A DNA stretch of 64,000 nt from Micromonospora wenchangensis (GCF_002210435.1 NZ_MZMV01000015.1:1-64000); one strand, 5' to 3'; counted from the first letter of the stretch, positions 9,609 to 18,874 are shown. The notes: generated from the sequence alone by a model not told the origin. Made by a program: numbers and translations.

Positions 9609-10610
9609 ATGCTGGCAGCGATTGGTCTCGACGACCAGACACATGCCGTGTACGTCGCGATGTTGCATCACCCCGGCCACGGCGTGGCCGAGTTGGCCAC
9701 CCACCTCGGCCTCGACGAGCCCGCCATTCGGGCGGCGCTGGACACCCTGGCCCGGTTGTCGCTGCTGCACCCGTCGGGCGGGGAGCCGCAACCGCTGCGC
9801 CCGATCTCGCCCGAGATCGGGCTCACCGCCCTGCTCGCCGAACGGCAGGCCGAGCTGACCCGGCGTCAACTGGAGATCGAGGAGAGTCGCGCCGCGGTCG
9901 CCCTGCTCCTCGCCGACCAGGCCGGTCGGTGCCAGTCCGCCGCCGAGCCCTCGATGGAACGGCTCGTCGGTGTGGACGCCGTACGGGGCCGGCTGGTCGA
10001 ACTGGCCCGCTCGTGCCGCAGCGAGCTGTGCGCGTTCATGCCGGGCGGGGCGCAGACACCCGCCAGCCTGGCTGCCAGCCGACCGCTCGACGAGGCGTCG
10101 ATCCGGCGCGGTGTCCGGCTGCGCACCGTCTACCTGGACAGCATCCGCAACGACCCGGCCACCCTCGCGTACGCCGGCTGGCTCTGCCAGGGCAGCAGCG
10201 AGGTGCGGACCGTCCCCGCGCTCCCGCTGCGCATGTTGGTCGTCGACCGGGAACGCGCACTGCTGCCCATCGACAGCGAGAGCAGCGGCCTGGGGGCGGT
10301 GCTGCTGTCCGGCAGCGGTGTGGTGGCCGGCCTGCTCGCCCTGTTCGAGTCGGTCTGGTCCGCCGCCGCACCCCTCGGCGCGCCCCGACCCCGCGACGAC
10401 CGGGGCCTGTCCCGTCAGGAGGAGCAGGTGCTGACGCTGCTCGTCGAGGGGCACATCGACGAGGTCATCGCCCGACGCCTCGGCGTCTCGGTCCGGACCG
10501 GACGGCGACTCACGGCCGATCTCATGCAGCGCCTGGGTGCGCGCAGCCGGTTCCAGGCCGGTGCGCTGGCCGTCGCCCGGGGATGGGTCGACGCCGATCG
10601 GCTCGCCTGA
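9609..10610 (+). CDS. LuxR-family transcriptional regulator with TrmB-like N-terminus
   Basis: 333-residue DNA-binding protein. Residues 1-60 resemble a TrmB-type winged helix (LDDQTHAVYVAMLHHPGHGV), a middle alpha/beta region follows, and the C-terminus (about 265-333) is a LuxR helix-turn-helix: LSRQEEQVLTLLVEGHIDEV, then ARRLGVSVRTGRRLTADLM. This architecture is common for regulators inside actinomycete biosynthetic clusters. GGGGGA lies five bases before the ATG. It is the only regulator next to the synthase operon, so pathway control is likely. The three Gly-rich binding-site residues of classical autoinducer domains are absent, so any ligand is unknown. Confidence 0.85.
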   Translation: MLAAIGLDDQTHAVYVAMLHHPGHGVAELATHLGLDEPAIRAALDTLARLSLLHPSGGEPQPLRPISPEIGLTALLAERQAELTRRQLEIEESRAAVALLLADQAGRCQSAAEPSMERLVGVDAVRGRLVELARSCRSELCAFMPGGAQTPASLAASRPLDEASIRRGVRLRTVYLDSIRNDPATLAYAGWLCQGSSEVRTVPALPLRMLVVDRERALLPIDSESSGLGAVLLSGSGVVAGLLALFESVWSAAAPLGAPRPRDDRGLSRQEEQVLTLLVEGHIDEVIARRLGVSVRTGRRLTADLMQRLGARSRFQAGALAVARGWVDADRLA

Positions 10611-10625
10611 CCCGGCCGGCGACGC

Positions 10626-10967
10626 TCAGCGCAGCTCGGCGCTCGTGCCGCGCACCGACCACCGACGCCCTCCCGGCAGGGCCGCCATGGCCCGCCGGGA
10701 CAACTGCACGGCCCGCCGCACCGCATCCGGCGACCCGCCGGCCAGCAGGTACAGCGAGATCGCGACGGTGTCGCCGCGTGCCTCCAGGTAGGCGTGTTCC
10801 AGTCCGTCGCTGCCCGCCGCGCTGGCGAACAGCGTGCGGTGTACGGCGTCGAGGTCGGGCTGCCAGCCGGGCGTGCCGACGTAGGTGGTCACCAGGTACA
10901 TGGGACGCCATTCGTGCCGGAAAATCTGCTGACAAGTCCGTCGGATCGGACCGGCCGTCGTCGTCAT
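10626..10967 (-). CDS. Small hypothetical protein at the cluster border
   Basis: 113-residue soluble protein, not recognised. It has a possible ferredoxin-like alternation of strands and helices (MYLVTTYVGTPGW, later AISLYLLAGG, SPDAVRRAVQLSRRAMAAL). There are no membrane spans and a single Cys. It is transcribed towards the LuxR gene, with only 15 bases between the stops, and away from the synthase operon, so it shares the 370-base control region with the synthase promoter. Its position suggests a cluster-linked role, but none can be named. Confidence 0.6.
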   Translation of the reverse strand: MTTTAGPIRRTCQQIFRHEWRPMYLVTTYVGTPGWQPDLDAVHRTLFASAAGSDGLEHAYLEARGDTVAISLYLLAGGSPDAVRRAVQLSRRAMAALPGGRRWSVRGTSAELR

Positions 10968-10997
10968 TGCATCGTGTCCTGCTTTACCCCATCAGGA

Positions 10998-11058
10998 AAG
11001 TGGTCACTTCTCGCCAACCGAAAACTGGCAGGAACCTGTCACTTCGGTGGGGGTGACA
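10998..11058. promoter_or_regulatory. Repeated GTCACTTC / inverted repeat elements in the divergent control region
   Basis: Within the 370-base gap 10968-11337 there is a perfect inverted repeat aagtg-gt-cactt (10998-11009) and a second one, tgtcac (11037-11042) with gtgaca (11053-11058). Both contain gtcacttc (11003-11010 and 11038-11045), 35 bases apart. The sites are between the small hypothetical gene and the synthase operon and are good candidates for the binding site of the adjacent LuxR regulator. No reliable -35/-10 pair was found for the operon. Confidence 0.45.
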
Positions 11059-11337
11059 ACAATAGGCAATAGCAGGTTGCTGACGGTCTTCGGGCGGTGT
11101 GCAAGAGAGAGTGGTGCTGAACAATTGGTTAACTGATCCACTCGCGAAGGGGTCACCGACATGCGAAGGACCCAACTGCTGCCGATCACCGTCGTCCGAG
11201 ACACCCCGGGTGGGTCCGGTTGGGGCTGGGACTGTGCGCGATCCGTGGCCGTCGCCTGAGCCGTTCCGGCCACCCTCCGACCCACCGGCCCGTACCGGGC
11301 CGCACCCGCCAGCAACGACGACGCCAGGAGTGCACAT

Positions 11338-13074
11338 ATGCCACCAGTTGCGGAGATGATCGTCGGCGTGTTTCCCGGGCAGGGGGCCTACCTGCCGGGC
11401 GTACTCGACGGGCTTGTCACCAGCGAACGAACCCGCGCGGTCGTCGACGAGGTCGAGGACGTGGCCGTCCGGATGCTCGGGCGGGGGCCGAGCGGCCTGC
11501 TCGGTGCCGGTGACCGGGCCCCCACGGCCGACCAGTTGCTCGCCACCGCACCGGACACGCTCCAACTGGCCGCGTTCACGACCTCCGTCGTGCTGCACGA
11601 GGCGCTGCGGGAGCGGGGGGCCACCTGGCAGCTCTTCGTCGGGCACAGCCTGGGTGAGATCTCCGCCCTGGTCGCCGCCGGCGCGTTCAGCCTCACCGAG
11701 GGCACGGAGGTGATGTGCCACCGGATTCTCGCCCTCGCCGAGCACGACGGTAGCGGCGGGCGGATGGTGGCGCTGGCCTGCGACCGTACCCGCACCGAAC
11801 AGATCCTCGCCCTGCTGCCGGAGGCCGGGGTCGTGGTCGCCGCCGTGAACGGCAACCGGCAGACGACGGTGTCGGGCCCGCAGCCGGCGCTGACCACCGT
11901 CTGCTCGATCGCCGAGGCGCTCGGCGTCCGGGCGAGCCCGCTGGTCAGCCCGCACCCGTTCCACAACCCGGTGCTGCAACCGGCCCGCCGGGCGTTCGCC
12001 CGCCGGATCCGCGACTACCGCACGGGGCACCTGCACACCCCCGTCTTCTCCCCGATCCTCGGTCGCCACTACCGGTCCGGGGAGCCGGTCGGTGACGTGC
12101 TGGCCGCCCACCTGGTGCACCCCGTCGACCTGCTCGGCACCGTCGAGCAGGTCCACCGGGCCGGCGGCCGGATCTGGGTGGAGATGGGGGCCGGCAGGAC
12201 GGTCACCAACCTGGTCCGATCCGTCAACGACAACGTCCTGACCCTCGCGCCGCTGGCCGGTCCCACCTCCTCCGTCGCCGAGGTGGCAGGTTTCCTCGCC
12301 CCGTCGACCGACGTCCCGCCGGTGACGCCGCCGGCACCTGTCGACTCCGGGGCAGGGCCGGCACCGGCCGAGCCGATCGTCGCGCCGGCAGCCCACGCCG
12401 AGCCGATCGTCGCCGAGCCGATCGTCGCCGGTCCGGTGGGGTCGGTCGGGTCGTTGGACCGGGCGGAGGTGGTGGCGGCGGTGCGGGCGTTGTACGCGCG
12501 GGTGTTGGAGTATCCGGAGGAGGTGTTCGAGGACGACGCCCAGTTGGAGGCGGACCTCGGGGTGGACTCGGTGAAGCAGACCGAGTTGTTCGGGCGGGTG
12601 GCGCAGTTGTACGGGGTGGTCCCGCCGACGAACGGGTTCCGGATCGGCGACCATCCCACCTTCGGTTCGGTCGTCGACCTCGTCGTCGGCCACGCGTCGA
12701 CGGCGGGGGAGCAGGTGGCGACGCCGATCGTCCCGCCGGCAGCCGTCGCGGAGCCGGCCGTCGCGGAGCCGGCCGTCGCCGGTCCGGTGGGGTCGGTCGG
12801 GTCGTTGGACCGGGCGGAGGTGGTGGCGGCGGTGCGGGCGTTGTACGCGCGGGTGTTGGAGTATCCGGAGGAGGTGTTCGAGGACGACGCCCAGTTGGAG
12901 GCGGACCTCGGGGTGGACTCGGTGAAGCAGACCGAGTTGTTCGGGCGGGTGGCGCAGTTGTACGGGGTGGTCCCGCCGACGAACGGGTTCCGGATCGGCG
13001 ACCATCCCACCTTCGGTTCGGTCGTCGACCTCGTCGTCAGCGGGTCGGCCGGCACGGCGGTGGCGGTCCGGTGA
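11338..13074 (+). CDS. Malonyl-type acyltransferase with tandem acyl carrier domains (AT-ACP-ACP)
   Basis: 578-residue synthase subunit. Residues 5-300 are an acyltransferase: FPGQG at the start, active Ser104 in GHSLGE and HPFH (206-209), the pattern of malonyl-type or Pfa/enediyne-type AT domains. After a Pro/Ala/Val-rich linker come two carrier domains of about 85 residues, each with LGVDSVKQTE; the phosphopantetheine-accepting serines are Ser411 and Ser528. The DSVK form resembles PUFA-synthase and heterocyst-glycolipid carriers (DSIK) rather than modular PKS. The two ACPs are identical in amino acids and DNA. AGGAG lies before the ATG. First gene of the operon; it overlaps the next by GTGA. 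Confidence 0.9.
   Translation: MPPVAEMIVGVFPGQGAYLPGVLDGLVTSERTRAVVDEVEDVAVRMLGRGPSGLLGAGDRAPTADQLLATAPDTLQLAAFTTSVVLHEALRERGATWQLFVGHSLGEISALVAAGAFSLTEGTEVMCHRILALAEHDGSGGRMVALACDRTRTEQILALLPEAGVVVAAVNGNRQTTVSGPQPALTTVCSIAEALGVRASPLVSPHPFHNPVLQPARRAFARRIRDYRTGHLHTPVFSPILGRHYRSGEPVGDVLAAHLVHPVDLLGTVEQVHRAGGRIWVEMGAGRTVTNLVRSVNDNVLTLAPLAGPTSSVAEVAGFLAPSTDVPPVTPPAPVDSGAGPAPAEPIVAPAAHAEPIVAEPIVAGPVGSVGSLDRAEVVAAVRALYARVLEYPEEVFEDDAQLEADLGVDSVKQTELFGRVAQLYGVVPPTNGFRIGDHPTFGSVVDLVVGHASTAGEQVATPIVPPAAVAEPAVAEPAVAGPVGSVGSLDRAEVVAAVRALYARVLEYPEEVFEDDAQLEADLGVDSVKQTELFGRVAQLYGVVPPTNGFRIGDHPTFGSVVDLVVSGSAGTAVAVR
12423..12687 (+). repeat. Perfect 265-base direct repeat, copy 1 (ACP1)
   Basis: Encodes the linker end and the whole first carrier domain. 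It is identical at every base to 12774-13038, offset 351 bases (117 codons). Codons in it end mostly in G (gtg, gcg, ttg), unlike the C-ending codons around it. Confidence 0.95.
12774..13038 (+). repeat. Perfect 265-base direct repeat, copy 2 (ACP2)
   Basis: Second copy of the carrier-domain repeat, with no mismatch to 12423-12687. Complete DNA identity implies a very recent duplication or ongoing gene conversion. Confidence 0.95.
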
Positions 13075-16000
13075 CGCCCGACGCCTTCGACCTCAGCGGG
13101 CGCACCGCCCTCGTCACCGGCGGCGCCGGCAGTGTGGGCCGGCACATCGTCACCGGCCTCGCCCAGGCCGGGGCAACCGTCCTGATCAACTGCTTCCACT
13201 CGTACCCGGCGGCACGCTCGCTGGCCGCGGAACTCACCGCGGCCGGCCACCACGTCGCGGTGGTCCGGGGCTCGGTGGCCCGGCTGCCACAGGTCGACCG
13301 GATGTTCGCCGAGATCCGGGACACGCACGGGCGGTTGGACATCCTGGTCAACAACGCCGCGGCGGGCACCTTCGTCGGGCTCGACGAGCTGACCGACGAG
13401 CACCTCGACCGGGCGTTCGACACGAACGTCAAGGGGGCGCTGTGGTGTTCGCGGGCGGCCCTGCCCCTGCTGAGCCGATCGACGGGTGGCGCCATCGTCA
13501 ACGTCTCGTCGATCGGCGCCCGGTACGCGCCCGCCAACTACCTGGGCGTGGGCATCTCCAAGGCCGCCCTGGAGGCGTTGACCCGCTACCTGGCGGCCGA
13601 GTTCGGCCCGCGCGGCATCCGGGTCAACGCCGCCTCGACCGGCCTCATCGACAACCCGGTCGGCCGGGCCTTCCCCGGCTTCGACTCGGTCAGTGAGAAC
13701 ACCGTGCAGGCGACGCCGCTGGGCCGGCTCGCCGACGCACAGGACCTCGCCCGGCTGGTGCTCTTCCTCGCCAGTCCCGCTGCCGGGTGGGTCACCGGGC
13801 AGACGGTCGTCGCGGACGGCGGGCTCGGCCTGCTGCACCGGGCGATGTCGCCGGACCCGGTCGGGTGGTCCGCCGCCCCGGCCGGTCAGCCCGTGCCGCG
13901 CGAACGGATCGAGGTCACCGCGCCGTCGCAGCCTGAGCCGTCACCCGAGGACGACCCGGTGGTGTTCGTCGGGATGGGGCTCGCGGTGCCCGGCGCGTCG
14001 AGTCCCGAGGAACTCACCGCGCTCCAGGCCCGAGGCGCCGAACTCTTCGTCGAGGTGCCGCCGGACCGGTGGGCCGTGGACAGTTTCCACGACCCCGACC
14101 CCGCCGCACCGGACAAGACGTACCAGCGTCGGTCGGGGTTCATCACCGACTTCCGGCCGCACCCCGCGCTCGCCGCGGAACTGGCGACCGGTTCGGAGCC
14201 CGTGGAGCACACCGTGCTCTGGCTGCGGCACAGCGTCCACCAGGCGCTGGAGCAGGTACGCACCGACGCGGGGGACCGGTTCAGCATCAGCATCGGCTAC
14301 ACCCCGGACGGCAACCAGCACCTCCAGGAGGCGCTGATCCGCCGCGAGGTCACCGCGTTCGCCGTCGAGCAGGGCATCGAGGCCGACGACCCGGAACTGT
14401 CCGGGTTGCTGCACCGGTGCCTGCCCCTCGGCGAGCAGGCCGAACTGCCGCACCTGGTGGGCGAGCGGGCCGTCGCCGGGCTGGTGCCGGCCGGCACCCC
14501 GGTGACGATGGTCGACACCGCCTGCTCGTCCTCGCTGTACGCCCTCGACCTCGGTGCCCGCGCACTGGTCGCCGGCGAGGCCGACATCGCCGTCTGCGGC
14601 GGGGCCTTCGCGCTCGCCCCGTCCGGGTCGGTGCTCTTCTCCAAACTGCACGGGCTGTCCCAGCGGGGCGAGGTGCGGGCCCTGGACCGTACCGCCGACG
14701 GGGTGCTCTTCTCCGACGGCGCGGGCGTCGTGGTGCTCAAGCGGCTCTCCCGCGCCCGCCGCGACGGTGACCGGGTCCTCGGCGTGCTCAGCGGCGTCGG
14801 CCTCTCCGCCGACGGCAGGGGCAAGGCCATCTACGCACCGGCCACGTCCGGTCAGGAACTGGCGGTGCAGCGGGCGATGGCCCGTTCGGGGATGACGCCG
14901 GACCAGGTGGACTGGGTGGTCGCCCACGCCACCGGCACCCCGGCCGGCGACGGCGCGGAGTTCGCCAGCCTGCGCAACGCCTACCGGGGGACGCAGCCGG
15001 TGCAGGTGACGTCGAACAAGTCCCTGGTGGGCCACACCGGCTGGGCCGCCGGGGTGGTCTCGGTGATCGAGGTGCTGGCTGCACTGCGCAGCGGCACGAT
15101 ACCGGCCCAGTTCCGCTTCACCGAGGCACCCGAGCTGTTCGACCTCGCCAGCACCAACCTCACCGTGCCCACCGCGCCGGTGCCCTGGCCGGCGCGGACG
15201 GACCGGCCGCGCGGTGCGGCCGTCTCGGGGTTCGGTTTCGGCGGCACCAACGCCCACGTCCTCATCCAGGAGTACCGACCCGACCTGGCCGGCACCTTCG
15301 GCTACGGCGAGCACCGGCCCGAGCCGCTGGTGATCACCGCCTGGTCGGCCCACCTGCCCGGCTGCCCGGACGAGTCGGCGGTGGCCGGGTGGGCGGGCGA
15401 CCAGCAGCCGCTGCCCGAGACCTTCGGCGAGCACTATCCGGTGCCGCCCTTCCAGAAGCTCCGGATGCCCGCGTCGGCGGTCCGGGCCACGGACCGCACC
15501 CAGTTGATGATCGTCGAGTGCATGCAACGCCTCGACCCGGTGGTGCGGGCGATCAGCACCGCCCGTCCCGGCGGCACCGGCGTGGTGGTCGGTCACGCCG
15601 GCCCGACCCGCAACGCGGTGCTCTACGCCCTGCGGGCCTACCTGGACGAGTTGGGCCGGGGGGCCGAACTGTCCAGTGAACCCGAGGCGATGCGGGTGCT
15701 GCTCAAGAAGCTCCGCGAGCGTACCCACGAACGGATCGCCGCCCCGGTGGAGGACTCCTTCCCCGGCGAGATGCCCAACGTCGTGGCGGCCCGGCTGTCC
15801 AACTACTTCGACCTGCGTGGGCTCAACATCGCGGTGGACGCCGGTGAGGAATCCCTCGACCGGGCGTTCGAGCTGGCCCGGCGCTACCTGGAGTTCGGGG
15901 ACCTCGACCTGGCGCTGGTGGCCGGCGTGAACGGCAACACCCTGGCCGGCTGGCGTGAGCTGATCGCCGAGGCGGCGGGCGGGACGGCTCCGCCCGCCGA

Positions 16001-16115
16001 GGGCGCGTTCCTGTTCGCGGTGACCCGCCGGTCGTTCGCCATCGAGCACGGCCTGCCGGTGCTGGCGGACCTCGACGACCCGGCGGCCCGGACGTCGACC
16101 GGGGGGCTGCGATGA
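13071..16115 (+). CDS. FabL-type enoyl reductase fused to ketosynthase and chain-length-factor-like domain
   Basis: 1014 residues. Residues 1-255 are an SDR domain with TGGAGSVG and VNNAA, and an active pair Tyr157-x6-Lys164 within NYLGVGISKAALEALTRYL. The YX6K spacing and this segment match the FabL (type III enoyl-ACP reductase) family, not ketoreductases (YX3K). Residues about 300-700 are a ketosynthase with Cys485 (DTACSSS), His619 (HATGT) and His655 (NKSLVGHTG). Residues about 740-1014 look like a shortened second KS lobe; the VDTACSSS position reads VDAGEES, so the nucleophile is Glu926, as expected for a chain-length factor. GTG start overlaps the upstream stop. The domain set resembles PfaC/HglE-type synthases, with the reductase replacing PfaD. 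Confidence 0.88.
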   Translation: MTPDAFDLSGRTALVTGGAGSVGRHIVTGLAQAGATVLINCFHSYPAARSLAAELTAAGHHVAVVRGSVARLPQVDRMFAEIRDTHGRLDILVNNAAAGTFVGLDELTDEHLDRAFDTNVKGALWCSRAALPLLSRSTGGAIVNVSSIGARYAPANYLGVGISKAALEALTRYLAAEFGPRGIRVNAASTGLIDNPVGRAFPGFDSVSENTVQATPLGRLADAQDLARLVLFLASPAAGWVTGQTVVADGGLGLLHRAMSPDPVGWSAAPAGQPVPRERIEVTAPSQPEPSPEDDPVVFVGMGLAVPGASSPEELTALQARGAELFVEVPPDRWAVDSFHDPDPAAPDKTYQRRSGFITDFRPHPALAAELATGSEPVEHTVLWLRHSVHQALEQVRTDAGDRFSISIGYTPDGNQHLQEALIRREVTAFAVEQGIEADDPELSGLLHRCLPLGEQAELPHLVGERAVAGLVPAGTPVTMVDTACSSSLYALDLGARALVAGEADIAVCGGAFALAPSGSVLFSKLHGLSQRGEVRALDRTADGVLFSDGAGVVVLKRLSRARRDGDRVLGVLSGVGLSADGRGKAIYAPATSGQELAVQRAMARSGMTPDQVDWVVAHATGTPAGDGAEFASLRNAYRGTQPVQVTSNKSLVGHTGWAAGVVSVIEVLAALRSGTIPAQFRFTEAPELFDLASTNLTVPTAPVPWPARTDRPRGAAVSGFGFGGTNAHVLIQEYRPDLAGTFGYGEHRPEPLVITAWSAHLPGCPDESAVAGWAGDQQPLPETFGEHYPVPPFQKLRMPASAVRATDRTQLMIVECMQRLDPVVRAISTARPGGTGVVVGHAGPTRNAVLYALRAYLDELGRGAELSSEPEAMRVLLKKLRERTHERIAAPVEDSFPGEMPNVVAARLSNYFDLRGLNIAVDAGEESLDRAFELARRYLEFGDLDLALVAGVNGNTLAGWRELIAEAAGGTAPPAEGAFLFAVTRRSFAIEHGLPVLADLDDPAARTSTGGLR

Positions 16116-18874
16116 GCACCACACCGGTGGCCGACGCGGTGGGCCGCAACTACCTCGGCGCGGCGGGTGCGCCGCGACTGCTGACGCGGCTGGTCGGCGG
16201 GCCGGCCCGCCCGCCGGCACCCCCCGCACCGCCGGCCGACCCGCCCCGCCCGGCGACGCCCCCGCCCGCCCAGGCCGGGGAGGCGGATCGGGCCGGGGCC
16301 GCCCCGCAGGACACCGAGGGCCTGCTGCTGGACCGGCACGTCCTGGAACTCGCGCCGTACGCCGCCGAGCGGGTGGGACCGTCGATCGACGCGTTCCCGG
16401 CGGGCACCCTGCTGCTCACCAACGCCCCGGCGGGCAGCGTCCCGGCCCCACCCGGAACCCTCGTGCTGACGGTGCCCGACGGCACCGGCCCGGACGACGG
16501 TGCCGGGCCGGACGGCGGTGCCGGCCCGGACGACGGCACCGGCCCGGACGTCGACGCACGGGTCCGGGCCGCGCGGCCCGCGCATCTGCGCATCGTGGTC
16601 GACCTGCGGGAGCCGGCCCTGTCCGAGGCGCGGTGGTCGGCGGCGGCCCGGCGGCTGCTGCGGTTGCACGAGTGGATGTTCCTGGCCGTCCGGGCCTGCG
16701 CCGAACGCCTGGCCCGACCCGACTCCGGGGGATCGATCCTGGTCAGCATCGTCGGTGGGGTCACCCCCGACCGGCGGCCGACACCGTTCACCGGGCTGTT
16801 CACCGGCTTCGTCAAGAGCCTCGCCCTCGAACTGCCGGGCGTGCCGGTGGTGGCGACGGTGCACACGGCGGGCGCGGAACCCGCGTCCGCGGTGGCCGAC
16901 GCGGCGGCGGAGCTGTCGTACCGTCAGCTCCTGCCGGTGGTGTACCTGGTCGGCGGGGCGCGGCTGACCCTGGCCGCCCGCCGCCGGGCCGCCGTGCCGA
17001 CCGACGTCCCGCTGGCCGCCGACGCACTGGTGGTCGCCGCCGGTGGTGCCCGGGGCATCGGGTCGGTGCTGCTGACCGCGGTCGCCGAGCGGTTCCGGCC
17101 CCGGATGGTGCTGCTGGGCAGCACCAGGCTGACCGACCACGATCCGGCGCTGCTGGAGGTCGATCCGGAGACGGCGGCGGCGGACCGGGCGGGATACATC
17201 AAGAAGCTGCTCGCCGAGATGCCCGTGGCCGAGGCGAACCGGCGGTTCGAGCGGCTCCAGGAGGCCCGCACGGTACGGCGGACGCTGCGGGAACTGGAAC
17301 GGCACTGCGGCGCGGACCGGGTGCGGTACGTCTGCTGCGACCTGCGGGACCCGGCTGCGGTACGGGCGGCGACGGCGGAGCTGACCGGGGTGGACCTGCT
17401 GCTCAACATCGCCGGCACGAACCGGGCCGCCGCGGTCGCCACCAAGGCGCTCGACGACTTCCGTGCGGTACGCGACCTCAAGGTGTCCACCTATCTCAAC
17501 CTCAAGGACGCGTTCGCGGACCGGCTGCCCCGGCGCTGGTGCAACTTCGGGTCGTTCGTCGGCTTCACCGGCCAGCGTGGCGAAACCGACTACGGCTCCG
17601 CCAACGACATGTTGAACACCGCCGCGACGGCGAGCGCCGGGCCGGGCCTGACCGAGTTCACCATCGGCTGGACGCTCTGGCGGGACGTCGGCCTCGGCGC
17701 GACCCCGGTGATGCGGGCGTTCCTCGCCAAGTCCGACCAGTTCACCGCCACCCCCACCGGGGAGGGGATCGTCCATTTCCTGCGCGAGCTGGGGCAGCCG
17801 CAGCCACCACCCGCGACGGTGCTGTTCGGCGACAAGGAGCGCCAGGCCATCCGGGCCGTGGTGCCGCAGTACCTGGACTTCTGCGCCCGGACGCCGGCCA
17901 TGCCGTTCGTCGACCGGGTGGTGCGCGACGGCGACCGGACGCTGACCGTGGCCCGCACCTTCGACCTGGAACGCGACGGTTACCTGCGGATGCACGTCGT
18001 CAACGGCCACCCGACGCTGCCCGGGACGTTCGTGCCGGAGCTGGCGGCCGAGGCCGCCCGGACGCTCGTGCCGGACCGGGTCCCGGCGGTCGTCGAGGAC
18101 GTCCGGCTGGAGTCGTTCCTGCGGGTCTATCCCGACCGTGGGCCGCAGCCCAAGCGGATCGAGGCCCGGCTGGTCAGCGAGGACCGGTTCGAGTCGGTGG
18201 TGGCCGTCCGGGTGCTGGGTGACGTGTACGGCCCGGCCGGGCAGGTCCTGGTCCGCGACCGGTTGCACTTCAGCGCCACGGTACGGCTGCGGGACTCGTA
18301 CCGGACCGCGCCCCGGCACGAACCCTGGGCGGACGCGGACACCAGGCCGGTGCGGGACCCGTACCACGCACCGGGGTCGGGGGTGCTGCTGACCGGGGTC
18401 TTCGTCTCCACCACCGCCACCGGCGTGCACCCGCGCGGCCGGCGGGCCCGGCTGGCGCTGGACGGGCCGCAGATCACCAGGTGGTTTCCCGACCTGCTGG
18501 TCCCCTCCGTGCTGCTCGACGGGCTGGCCCGGATCGCGGTGCTGGACCTCGTCGACGGGCGGTGGATACCGGTGGCGATCCCGCGCACCATCCGGCGGAT
18601 CGAGGTCTTCGGGCCGGCCAACGACCGGGCCCTGCTCGGCCGCGCGGTCGAGCTGTACTTCACCCCCGGCCGGATCGACCTGGAAGACCCGCTCGGCGAC
18701 AACCTCGGCGTGGCGGTGGACGAAACCGGCCGCAGCATCCTGGAGATGGCCGGCACCACCGGGACGATCCTCGGTTACGTCGATGAGGAGACAGGCGCCT
18801 ACCTGAGCCGCGACGATTTCATCCGACACCGGTCCGGCACCGCGACCGGCGACCTCCCGGGGAGCGCACGATGA
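16112..18874 (+). CDS. Ketoreductase-dehydratase synthase subunit (KR-DH)
   Basis: 920 residues. The first 140 are a Pro/Ala/Asp-rich linker including a degenerate GPDDGAGPDGG repeat. A PKS-type KR follows: a structural half (about 150-305), then an NADPH site AAGGARGIG near 310 and catalytic Ser481 and Tyr494 (TDYGSAND), with the Lys in LKVSTYLNLK. The C-terminal third (about 600-900) is a double-hotdog dehydratase: His628 in HVVNGHPTLP fits HxxxGxxxxP, and Asp803 in LLDGLAR is the second catalytic residue. It reduces and dehydrates the beta-keto chain made by the KS. It overlaps both neighbours by four bases. Its DH is clearly paralogous to the stand-alone DH at 23415. Confidence 0.88.
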   Translation: MSTTPVADAVGRNYLGAAGAPRLLTRLVGGPARPPAPPAPPADPPRPATPPPAQAGEADRAGAAPQDTEGLLLDRHVLELAPYAAERVGPSIDAFPAGTLLLTNAPAGSVPAPPGTLVLTVPDGTGPDDGAGPDGGAGPDDGTGPDVDARVRAARPAHLRIVVDLREPALSEARWSAAARRLLRLHEWMFLAVRACAERLARPDSGGSILVSIVGGVTPDRRPTPFTGLFTGFVKSLALELPGVPVVATVHTAGAEPASAVADAAAELSYRQLLPVVYLVGGARLTLAARRRAAVPTDVPLAADALVVAAGGARGIGSVLLTAVAERFRPRMVLLGSTRLTDHDPALLEVDPETAAADRAGYIKKLLAEMPVAEANRRFERLQEARTVRRTLRELERHCGADRVRYVCCDLRDPAAVRAATAELTGVDLLLNIAGTNRAAAVATKALDDFRAVRDLKVSTYLNLKDAFADRLPRRWCNFGSFVGFTGQRGETDYGSANDMLNTAATASAGPGLTEFTIGWTLWRDVGLGATPVMRAFLAKSDQFTATPTGEGIVHFLRELGQPQPPPATVLFGDKERQAIRAVVPQYLDFCARTPAMPFVDRVVRDGDRTLTVARTFDLERDGYLRMHVVNGHPTLPGTFVPELAAEAARTLVPDRVPAVVEDVRLESFLRVYPDRGPQPKRIEARLVSEDRFESVVAVRVLGDVYGPAGQVLVRDRLHFSATVRLRDSYRTAPRHEPWADADTRPVRDPYHAPGSGVLLTGVFVSTTATGVHPRGRRARLALDGPQITRWFPDLLVPSVLLDGLARIAVLDLVDGRWIPVAIPRTIRRIEVFGPANDRALLGRAVELYFTPGRIDLEDPLGDNLGVAVDETGRSILEMAGTTGTILGYVDEETGAYLSRDDFIRHRSGTATGDLPGSAR

